From: Scilla litardierei
Lineage: Eukaryota > Streptophyta > Magnoliopsida > Asparagales > Asparagaceae
Reading direction: 5' to 3'
NCBI GenBank assembly: GCA_030789695.1
Contig: CM061141.1
Span: 196,613,689-196,677,688 of the forward strand
DNA: 64,000 nt
The notes beneath the pieces are model-generated. The model made no database searches and was not told the DNA's origin. It saw only the letters and a program-made list of their open reading frames with translations. Shown piece after piece: positions 56,010 to 64,000 of the stretch; positions within the stretch are counted from its first letter, which is position 1, and the number at the start of each line of letters is the position of its first letter. Made by a program: the position numbers and the translations under genes.

Positions 56010-56160
56010 TCGCAGGCAAGTGTATCTCACTTGCACTTTTGGCCGTGCTTAGGCCGTAGTTGGTTAGAACTGATAACTGTGAACAAATAGAACCGGACGT
56101 GAAATGATAGCGTCCGGGACGACCCCCTGACGGCTCAGACTTGACGGCGAAGTCTGAGCC
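56010..56160 (+). other. Conserved hairpin module in the LTR of E
   Basis: GCAAGTG/CACTTGC; GGCC/GGCC (56041-56056); CCGGACG/CGTCCGG around TGAAATGATAG (56093-56117); GGCTCAGAC/GTCTGAGCC around TTGACGGCGAA (56132-56160). Loops as in I, A, G and F; stems different but paired. Confidence 0.8.
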
Positions 56161-56282
56161 TGACAACAACAACTTTTGATATCGTAGGGCTATCATGTGT
56201 GTGCGTGTGTGTGGACACCCGAGAATAACCCTTCCCGTCTTGTCACGTCCCGTCCCATCTTGCACAGCCCACTGGAAAATAA

Positions 56283-56482
56283 GGCACTCTTCGAGTGATC
56301 CCTTGTACATATTCACAGCCCGCTGGGCAATAGGGGCACTCTTCGAGTGATCCCTTGTACAGATTCACAGCCTGCGGGCAATAGGGCACTCTCCAAGCTA
56401 GAGAGAGTGATCCCTTGTATGGATACACAGCATGCGGGCAATAGGGCACTCGCCAAGCTAGAGCGAGTGATCCCTTGTACTG
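56283..56482 (+). repeat. Tandem repeats in the LTR of E
   Basis: Four copies of a unit of about 50-65 bp with GTGATCCCTTGTA and GGGCAATAGGGCACTC. Each CACTC...GAGTG pair forms a small hairpin, and the two longer units carry an extra CCAAGCTAGAG. Confidence 0.85.
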
Positions 56483-56763
56483 TTTGTCTTGTCTTGTCTT
56501 CCTTGGTGTTTGGGGTTGGGTTGAGCATGCGCACGGCAAGAGGGTCTGATCCCCCTCGAACCGTAAGGCGTGAACCCTTGCGTGTCTCACTTGTCTTGTC
56601 TTGTCTTGTCCCGTCATGTCCCGACTTGTCATGACACCTGTAGGTTAGTCCGTAGTTGGTAGCACACGCTACGGCTACTACTTGTTGCGTTTTACTTTCC
56701 TGCTGCGTTACTTCTTTTTGTTACTCAGTTATAACCCCAGCATGCTAATCAACCAGTAAATCG

Positions 56764-56955
56764 TTGTCTAAAAAAATTTATACACTTGCAGTTTGGTTTA
56801 ACTTTGTTTGTAGACCTTACCTGACGTACAGTTCCTTCTTTTGGTGCTGTACGTCAGGGGTTGAGCCAGAGTACGTCGACAAGGCGGACTTGCCAGCAGA
56901 CGGAGAGCCGGAGGACGTTGATCCAGAGTACGATCCAGAGGAGGACCAGAGTTAG
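56764..56955 (+). CDS. LTR-encoded ORF with acidic tail in E (63 codons)
   Basis: Open frame to a stop at 56953-56955. The conserved part is the C-terminal 35 residues (from TSGVEPEYVDKADL), acidic, ending PEYDPEEDQS, matching D and resembling I. The N-terminal part may not be translated: an ACACTTGCAG acceptor-like site precedes it in both D and E. No known domain. Function unknown. Confidence 0.45.
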   Translation: MSKKIYTLAVWFNFVCRPYLTYSSFFWCCTSGVEPEYVDKADLPADGEPEDVDPEYDPEEDQS

Positions 56956-57298
56956 AGGCCTCTAGTTGCTGATCCAGAGTTATTTTCCAGTTTAGATTGG
57001 GTGCGTAGCACCTGTTGTTTTCTTGTCTAGGTTGGGTGCTTGCACCGGTAGTTTCGTTTTCTGCAGTTGTAGCCCTTCGGGCGTTTTTAGACTCTCAGTA
57101 CTTTGGATGATTATGTTTGGAATAAAATGATATGATCTTTCCTTTCAGTACCTTTATTGTTTCGTACTAACTTGCAGGGACCTGTTTCCTTCGTTTTGGA
57201 ATACCACATACGCCTATTGGGTATGGGCTCTCTGCCCCGGCCTAAGCGGGCCTTAGTCACGCTTCGCCTCCGTCCTTTTTGGGAAGCGGGGCGTGACA

Positions 57299-57326
57299 GG
57301 TTTTAGTGGTGGCCAATGCAGGTCCC
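57299..57326 (+). promoter_or_regulatory. Primer-binding-site zone of E
   Basis: GGTTTTAGTGGTGGCCAATG then CAGGTCCC. CAGGTCCC can pair with GGGACCTG at 57178-57185 in the LTR end. Confidence 0.6.
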
Positions 57327-57422
57327 ATCCTTCTGCGAATACGAAACAATCAAAGTATTGAAATTCATTTTATTATCATCCAGTAATCGTACGAGTCTAA
57401 ACTCTGTGTTTCTGTCAAAAGG

Positions 57423-58569
57423 ATGGCAGGAAGATGCGTTGCCCGATCGGGGAACTTAGGCGATGGAGTTCCAGAGGACCAGGGCGGTGACTTCCGTCAG
57501 TTTCTGGGTGTGATGAGGGAGATGCTGGATGTTCAGCATCAGTTGGTTCAGCAGTCTCAGCGTGCTACTCAGGCTGCTCCAGTTGCACCACCACCACCTC
57601 CACCTGCCCCTCGAGCTGCTTCAGGAGTGAAGCAGTTCAATGAGCTCCAGCCGAGGACATTTTCAGGGAAGGAGGGACCCCTAGCTGCTGACGAGTGGAT
57701 CCAGAGCACGGAGGAGAAGTTAGTTGCTGCGAAGATTCCTGACGATACCCGTGTGGAGATAACAAAGATGCAACTGATGGAGAATGCAAGGAACTGGTGA
57801 CGCATCGAGGAGAGGTGTCTTGAGAAGCCAGTGGATTGGAAGACCTTCAGGTCTATGTTCAAGGATAAGTATTTCACCAAGTCTGCTAGGAGGGAGCTGC
57901 TGAGCAAATTCATAGACCTGAAGCAGGGAGATATGACTGTCGAGGAGTATGAAGTTGAGATTGAGATGCTGAGTCGTTTTTCCCCGTATATGGTGAGGAA
58001 GGAGGAGAAGCGAGCTGATCGCTTTCGTCAGGGACTGCGTCCGAAGATTCAGGCTTCTATGTCTTCAGCCAGTTTCACGACTATGAGGGAGGTGCTTGAT
58101 GCTGCGAAGAATCATGAGCTCATAGCTCTTCTGCCTGACCCTCCAGCTGATAAAATGAAGCGTCCCATGGAGTAGTACCGGCCACCTGCTAGGCCGGTGA
58201 TGAGGCCAGTTCAGACAGTACCATTCAAGAGGCCTGGAGCACCAGTTCAGATCCAGGGCAAGGGCCCATGCCACTTCTGCGGAAATCCTGGACATGTTCA
58301 GGTTACCTGCAGAAAGAAGATGGGACTATGCTTAGTTTATGGAGATGCCTCGCATGCTACGAGGGATGGTCCGAGAACTCGTCATGCTGTAGTTGGAGCG
58401 CCAGCCCCGCTGCAGATGAGAGCGCCTGCTCCAGTTCAGAGAGGACCTGCTTTTCGTGGACCACCCTTGGTGCCACAGAGGCATATATTTCAGCGAGCAG
58501 CGCAACCCCAGAGGCCGGCGTACACCTTGACTGCTGTTGAGACTGAGGAGCTGGATGGAGTTATTGCAG
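57423..58569 (+). pseudogene. gag of E, two nonsense codons
   Basis: Gypsy gag similar to I: Pro-rich segment (APPPPPPAPRA), QPRTFSGKEGPLAADEWIQS, NARNW, KSARRELLSKFIDLKQGDMT, then zinc knuckle CHFCGNPGHVQVTC. The second knuckle has lost its second and last Cys (CLVYGDASHATRDGP). TGA 57798-57800 replaces a Trp codon conserved in I (NWW) and TAG 58173-58175 interrupts PME/YRPPARP. The frame otherwise stays open to 58569, where the intron-like segment begins. Without splicing, translation ends at TGA 58578-58580. Confidence 0.9.
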
Positions 58570-58682
58570 GTAACTCTTGATCCTAGTCTTTCATTTCATA
58601 GTTTAGAACTTATTATTAGTGTTGCTTGCTTGACTTGTTTGTTAGAGTAGCTTGGTTTGACCGTAGTTCTCTTATATCTTAG
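58570..58682 (+). other. Intron-like segment 1 of E (113 bp)
   Basis: CAG/GTAACT donor, ATCTTAG/GC acceptor, T-rich, phase 1. Joining its flanks gives VIAG then [18 protein letters not shown], in frame into the protease. Same position as in I and D and the same length as in I. Confidence 0.78.
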
Positions 58683-59741
58683 GCACCATTCTAGTGTCCT
58701 CTCACCCGTCCTTGGCTTTGTTCGACTCCGGTGCATCTATGTGCATCATATCCCGGAAGTTCGTAACAAAGCACTCCATTTCCACCCATACACTCCCTAA
58801 GTGTTGGGACATCACCACATGGAACGGAGTGGTGACAGTGAACTTGGTATGTCGATCGATTTCTTTGGTGGTCAGTGGACACGAGCTCTTCACAGATTTT
58901 ATTGTCCACGATCTGCCACACTTCTATGTCGTTCTTGGAATCGTTTGGTTGGGAGATTTCCACGCCTCGATCGACTGTCACAGCAAGAGGGTGGTGTTCC
59001 GGATTCCAGGCCATCCGGAATTCATGTTCCGCAGCAGAGATGAGTCGCTTGGGCCCATCATATTTCGGGCCAAGCCGGAGGTACTGATTGTTGCAGCGAT
59101 GCAGATGGAGATGGAGATCGAGCGACCAGCAGTCGTCAGAGACTTTGACGACATATTCCTAGAGGATATCTCAGGTTTGCCACCCGACAGAGCTTTAGAG
59201 TTTGGAATTGATCTTATGCCGGGAGCGCAACCGATATCGAAGGCGCCGTACCGTATGGCTCCCGCTGAGCTCGAGGAGCTACGGAAGCAGTTAGATGAAT
59301 TGTTGCAGAAGGGTTTCATCCACCCTAGTGTGTCACTGTGGGGTGCACCAGTTTTGCTCGTGAAGAAGAAGGATGGGTCTCGCAGGATGTGCGTGGACTA
59401 TCGAGGGCTGAATGCTGTCACTGTGAAGAATAAGTATCCACTGCCACGCATCGACGATATCTTTGATCAGCTTGGAGGTTCGAGAGTCTTCTCGAAGTTG
59501 GACTTGAGGATCGGATACCACCAGTTGAAGGTGAAGAAGGATGATGTTTCGAAGACAGCGTTCCGGACGAAGTATGGGCATTATAAATTCGTGGTCATGC
59601 CATTCGGTGTGACCAATGCTCCAGCTGTGTTCATGAATTTGATGAATTTGATTTTCTATGACTTTCTGGATAAGTTTGTCGTTATCTTCATTGACGACAT
59701 TCTTATTTATTCGAAGTCTGAGGAGGAGCACAACTGTCACC
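58683..59741 (+). pseudogene. pol of E: protease and first part of RT, cut by F
   Basis: Protease active site LFDSGASMC near 58720; linker to RT; RT with [40 protein letters not shown] and the FIDD motif near 59688. The frame ends at 59741 where LARD F starts, in [11 protein letters not shown]. RNase H and integrase should lie on the other side of F, outside the window. No stop within this part. Confidence 0.93.
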
Positions 59742-60325
59742 TGTAACGACCACTTTTCGTCGTACGCTGTTTGTGCACGTGCTTTTGGCCGTGCACGTGT
59801 TTGCTTTAGACTTTATTTGTTTGTGAACACTTTTGTGTGATATGCCGTTGCGAACGTCTCTGAGAGTATTAAATGGTGGCACTATATTGGAACGACGTTC
59901 TCGAGTCGTTTTTCCACAATTTGATCTTACTCGATGAGATGTGACGATTCTCACTCTTGACGGGAGACGTTTCTATTTTTAGTTTCGTCTTCCGACGTCG
60001 AATCTGAGATCCGTCTTCTTAGTTAGCTCACATTCATCGCCACGATCACCACGATATTTATTTTATAATTTTTAGAGTTTATTTGACCACTTTTATAATT
60101 TTTACAAGTTTTATATTATTTTTAATAATTTATTTTTAAATTAAATTCGGCCAAAGAAAATTTATTTGAGTTTCAAACGTTTTAAAGAATTTTTGAGCCA
60201 ATTTCCAGCTCATTTGGACCAGGTCAAATCCTAGATTGGGTTGGAGAAGTTTGAATTCAAATTTCAAATCTTTTTGAATTCTAATCCTATTAGATTTAGC
60301 CCTAGACCAAGTCAACCCACCTATA

Positions 60326-60334
60326 CTATATAAG
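60326..60334 (+). promoter_or_regulatory. TATA box of F
   Basis: CTATATAAG, conserved with A and the solo LTR. Confidence 0.65.
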
Positions 60335-60429
60335 CAACCCCTAGCAAGTCCTATTTTCCAAAGAAATTAGCCCTAGCCTCTTCCAAACTCATTTTTGGAC
60401 GTTGCGACGAATCGTCGCAACGTTGCGAC

Positions 60430-60880
60430 GTTCAGCCCCGTACGACCGAGGAAACAGCCCTCGTTTCCCCGCCCTGACCGACGCCCGAGCCCGCACCAAG
60501 CGCCGTCCGCACCCGCTGCTGCCGCAAGCCCCGTCTTCCCGCTCCGACCGAGAGGAGCCCTCGGTCTGACCGAGGGCTTGGCCCGCATCCCCGCCTCCGC
60601 ATCGACCCCGCACCGTGCTCGCTCGTCGCCCCCGCTCCGCTCCGTGCCTGACCGACCGCCCCGCCCGCTGTGACCGAGCGCCCGAGCGCTGCAGCGTTGC
60701 AACGCTGTCCCGCCCGCATCCTAGCGAACGACCGAGGAGCTCTATCGGTCTGACCGAAGGAAAACGTCGCACCCCCGCTGCTGCGACTGACCCCAACGTT
60801 GCAACAGCCGTTCCCTAGTGTCTGACCGAAGGAGATCCCCGCATTTGGCTGAGTACGACCGACGGCCACTTGTCGCAACG
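60430..60880 (+). repeat. GC-rich palindrome array in the LTR of F
   Basis: GACCGAG and CTCGGTC half-sites, e.g. CCCTCGGTCTGACCGAGGG (60558-60576), with GTCGCAACGTTGCGAC-type palindromes (60414-60429). Confidence 0.82.
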
Positions 60881-61392
60881 TCGCAACTCCCGCATCGCTT
60901 GCCACCATGGGCCCCCAAGTTCTCCAGAGGTATTGTGGGTTCCCCAAAGGCCCCTAGGACTACTGTGGGCCCCACCTAGGTGCTTGCTCTTCAAGGATCC
61001 GTCGCGTACGACGTCGTCGCACGTCGTAGCCCATCGTCGCACGTGCGAGCTTTGGAATCTGGAACCGTTGCCCCGGTCGACGCTCTGAACTTTCAGCGAG
61101 GAATATATATTGGAATCAGGACTTGGAGCGCGATCTATTATTCCAACCCCCGGTGTCGCTACCCGACGCCGGTGTAGCTTTCGCGTCGTGTTGAGGTAAC
61201 GCTTTGCACCCCTAGGACCCCAACCCAATTGCATGCTAACCAAGACTAAAATTGATGTTTTTAAAGTATTTTAAATGTTTTAAATTCACTAATCAAGATT
61301 AATAATATGGACCTTAGGCCGGTGGACTTTGCACGTAGGATAATTGTGATTTTTGGACTCATTGGACGGTGTGCTCAGACGTCGAACTTGCA

Positions 61393-61570
61393 GGCAAGTG
61401 AAACTTGCCAACTCTTGTGTAGGGCCATGTTTTTAGGCCACTTACTTGCTTTTAGCGTAAAAGAGACTAGTCAGTGAAATGATAGCTGGCTAGACGCCTA
61501 CTTGATCTAGTTTGACAACGAAACTAGATCCGTCACCTAAATGATCTAGCTTGACAACGAGGCTAGATCC
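61393..61570 (+). other. Conserved hairpin module in the LTR of F
   Basis: GGCAAGTGAAACTTGCC; GGCC/GGCC; CTAGTCAG/CTGGCTAG around TGAAATGATAG (61467-61493); two GATCTAG-stem hairpins with TTGACAACGA cores (61504-61530, 61543-61569). Confidence 0.8.
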
Positions 61571-61805
61571 AACCCTTAAACTTGTTGTTCATGCATACTA
61601 AACTGTCACGTTTACTTTCCTTACCTGTACGCCTTACTTCTTGCCATGTCATGTCATCCATGCATTGAATGTTGCATTCGTAGCACACGCTACAATACTT
61701 GTACTTCCTGGCTCGTGACCAGAAGCGAGCATAGTAAGTTGCTAACCCCAACGCTCGATACGTAGACAGGCTAGGTGCACCCCTATGCCATACTTGTTAA
61801 AAACA

Positions 61806-62042
61806 CTTCCTGGCTCGTGATCCAAAAGCGAGCATTACCGTTCGGGGGTAAGGCCCTGGCTCGACACGCGCTACAATACTTGTACTTCCTGGCTCGTGAT
61901 CCAGAAGCGAGCATTACCGTTCGGGGGTAAGGCCCTGGCTCGACACACGCTACAATACTTGTACTTCCTGGCTCGTGACCCAGAAGCGAGCATTACCGTT
62001 CGGGGGTAAGGCCCTGGCTCGACACACGCTACAATACTTGTA
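61806..62042 (+). repeat. 79-bp tandem repeat, three copies
   Basis: Units start at 61806, 61885 and 61964 with CTTCCTGGCTCGTGA and continue through GCGAGCATTACCGTTCGG to CTACAATACTTGTA. Each holds a GCTCG/CGAGC hairpin. A partial copy is at 61704. In A and the solo LTR this segment is not expanded. Confidence 0.9.
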
Positions 62043-62679
62043 CTTGTCTTGTGAATGATTCATGTAATACTTGTCATCCATGCCATGCCATGCTCGCACT
62101 TTACTTTACTTTACCTTACCTGCATCATGCTAGAACTGCTAGGTTGCTCTTACTTGTACTTTCAGTTTCACTTGCACAAGTCTTTTAGACTTGCTGACAT
62201 GTGCCCCTTGCTCTTTTGGGTGTCGCATGTTAGACCTGAGCCAGAGATCGTTGCTGTGTACGTGATGAGTTGCTGACGCTGAGTCTGAGTCCATGATTGC
62301 CCAGGAGGATTTTGGTGGACACCGGTGACCATGCTTTGAGTTTTGTTGGGCTTTATGTTGCTTTAGGCCTTTTGTTAGTTGTTGGTGCGTAGCACCGTTG
62401 TTTTGTACTTTATACTTTTGTTGGCCATGTTTGGGCCTTTAAACTCTTTTTCCTTTCAGCCTGGTGGCTTTTTCTGCGATGTTGGAAACTAATTTTATGG
62501 ATATTCTGAGATATTTCTTTTGTCTCATTTCATTATTATTATCTTTGTTTCGTTAGCGTTGCAAGGACCTGCAGTTTTAAATTTGATCGACGCTTATCGG
62601 ACTTGCAGCTTTGCAGCTTCAAGTCTGAGCGGACCTTCTCACGCTTCGCCTCCATATTTTTGGGAAGCGGGGCGTGACA

Positions 62680-62706
62680 GGTTTTGTTGGTGGCACATGC
62701 AGGTCC
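62680..62706 (+). promoter_or_regulatory. Primer-binding-site zone of F
   Basis: GGTTTTGTTGGTGGCACATG then CAGGTCC after the LTR, as in A and G. Confidence 0.6.
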
Positions 62707-64000
62707 AGTCTTGCAATTGCGAATTAACGGAACAACGATAATAACAGAATGTCCATTAAATAAATTGCAACATCCGAGTCAGAAGCCCTGAGTCTAGTCA
62801 ATTTCTTAGGACACTAGGTGGTAAGGGACTTAGTTAGACGTCTGTGCTTGATAGTTAGAGGCCCCTGATTGTAGTTAGACCCCCTTCTAGCAATTGATCG
62901 CCGTAGGAGTTACCTTAGTGGTCCTTGCCTAACCCTGACCATATTAGACTTCTAGATTTTCCTTCGATCGTTCGCTTTTGGGTCCAACGATTTCGGACCA
63001 AGCTGAACGCATTTCTTTACCGTCTAACCTTTAGAAGTCTTAGCGCCTAGTTCTTAGTCCTTAGTTGGTCGACCGTAGGAGTTTCTCCGTAGCCTCTTCT
63101 GATTCATAACCTAGGCGTATGAATGTTTTGATCATCCGACCAATTTCCTTACCTCGATTCACGAGATCGCCTCGGGACGATCGTCGTCCATTTTCAAACC
63201 TCTCCATTACGAACCTTGAAACTCTTGAAAGTATTTTTCGAACTTCCTCCTTTCCGAAGTTTAATTTTGATCCAAATTTCAATGCATGTATACTTATACT
63301 TCATCCCCCTTCGTTGATTTAAATTTTTTTTAAAACGTTGTCGGAATTTTGAACCCTAGCTTATAATATTTTTCCCAGCCTATGTTTTCGTACTCATGTC
63401 GTCTTTCCATATATTAATTTCATTCTGAACCATTTGTCCAATTTGATTTATAATTTTCCCTCTTATTTATGCCATTTGAATAATACATCGTGTTTACTTT
63501 TAATATACTTTGCAAGTCACATGGAATTTCAGATTTCAGCAAGTTGGCTTTGCTCGTCATTTTCGCTACCTCAGATTTTTGCAAAATTGCTATTTTCATA
63601 ACCTCTTCCTGCTTTAGACCCTCCCTGATTTGATTTTAAAGAATTGCTATTCGATCCTGATAATTCTTATGCTAAGTTACTACTATTTTCTTTCCGCTCA
63701 CCATACACGCTTTTAGAAAAAATTTCTAAACCAAATAGAATTTCAATTATTTTTATAACCGTGCCAGACTTGTTATGCTCATATATTAAGAACCTTGTGT
63801 AAATCGTTTTTTTTCATTTTCGGCAAACCCTGGTTCTCAAAAAGTAGTTTCAATTGAGTATTTTAATTTTTCCATAGCCTAAAAGTTTTGAAAGCATTTA
63901 ATATGATTTTAAATTCTTCCGTTACTTGATTTCATTCTTGACCCTCCAAACTTTTGACAACATTATATTAAATTATTGACGTATAATTTTCTAAACCATG
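62707..64000 (+). other. Non-coding interior of F (start)
   Basis: Collinear with A from 4252 downwards on the minus strand, through ATTAACGG, ACATCCGAGTCAGAAGCC and further. A 67-codon ORF (63119-63322) shares its first 35 or so residues with a minus-strand ORF of A (3643-3888) but diverges by frameshift and is absent in G. No gene supported. Confidence 0.85.

Larger units (their letters stand above)
54262..57298 (+). repeat. 5' LTR of E (3037 bp)
   Basis: TGTAACGGTC...GGGGCGTGACA. TATA CTATTTAAATAAA (54848-54860), palindrome array (54960-55400), hairpin module (56010-56160), tandem repeats (56283-56482), a CCTGACGTACAG/CTGTACGTCAGG hairpin (about 56819-56858) and the acidic ORF ending at 56955. 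Confidence 0.92.
54262..59741 (+). mobile_element. Element E: chromovirus-like element cut by LARD F
   Basis: 5' LTR 54262-57298, primer zone, gag, intron-like segment, protease and RT to 59741, where F is inserted. Sister of D in the opposite orientation; together they form a large inverted repeat. Five bases before it: CAGCT. The rest of E would lie beyond F. Confidence 0.92.
59742..62679 (+). repeat. 5' LTR of F (2938 bp)
   Basis: TGTAACGACC...GGGGCGTGACA. TATA (60326-60334), palindrome array (60430-60880), hairpin module (61393-61570), three-copy 79-bp tandem repeat (61806-62042), loop TCTTTTGGGTG hairpin (about 62195-62232), GGTGCGTAGCACC hairpin (62384-62396). The acidic ORF of I, D and E is degraded here (PEPEIVAVYV then a stop). 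Confidence 0.93.
59742..64000 (+). mobile_element. Element F: LARD, second copy of the A family
   Basis: 5' LTR (59742-62679) and the first 1.3 kb of a non-coding interior, running off the right end. Inserted in the RT of E; bases before it are TCACC. Interior matches A read on the minus strand (4252 downwards). Confidence 0.93.

Overview
The window is plant nuclear DNA and consists almost entirely of LTR retrotransposons nested inside one another. I see no host gene, tRNA, rRNA or CRISPR array. The evidence for a plant is Ty3/gypsy chromovirus-like (Tekay/Del type) gag-pol, Athila/Tat-like gag-protease elements with a tRNA-Asp-type primer site, a Ty1/copia fragment with a UBN2-type gag, and long non-coding LARD-type elements. 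The species cannot be named from this. A methylated, gene-poor (pericentromeric-type) block of an angiosperm is the best reading.

Layout, with letters used throughout. A (1-7124, minus): a LARD with 2.85 kb LTRs. It sits in H (7125-9492, minus), a copia fragment made of a broken gag and a 5' LTR. H sits in the 3' LTR of G (9493-19834, minus), an older LARD. G's 5' LTR is split by a solo LTR of the A/F family (15829-18626) with a GGGGC target-site duplication. G sits in the 3' LTR of C (19835-36899, minus), an Athila/Tat-like gag-protease element with no reverse transcriptase. C's protease is split by I (25030-35087, plus), a full-length chromovirus-like element with two 2622-bp LTRs and a CTATA duplication. 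C's gag is broken by J (36900-39193, minus; LTR plus a little internal sequence). J is broken by B (39194-48482, minus), a relative of C that also lacks pol. B's 5' LTR is broken by D (48483-54261, minus), a chromovirus-like element whose RT is deleted. D's gag is broken by E (54262-59741, plus), a relative of D. E's RT is broken by F (59742-64000, plus), a second copy of LARD A. The chain C>J>B>D>E>F is therefore six levels deep.

The autonomous-type elements (I, D, E) and the LARDs (A, F, G, solo LTR) share one LTR architecture despite little overall sequence identity: TGTAACG...CGTGACA ends, a promoter, a GC-rich array of short palindromes, and then a chain of hairpins whose loops are conserved while their stems change in a paired way. 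I, D and E also carry a short acidic reading frame in the LTR. This fits LARDs that depend on chromovirus proteins in trans and have kept the RNA signals.

The most striking observation is that I, E and D each have a short GT-AG intron-like insertion at the same place between gag and protease (113, 113 and 117 bp), and I and D have a second one inside integrase (72 and 70 bp). When both are skipped, I reads as one frame from 27795 to 32368 broken only by nonsense codons, four of the five being single C-to-T changes of the family codon. When the first is skipped, E reads likewise from 57423 to the F insertion. This suggests that splicing sets the Gag to Gag-Pol balance in this lineage.
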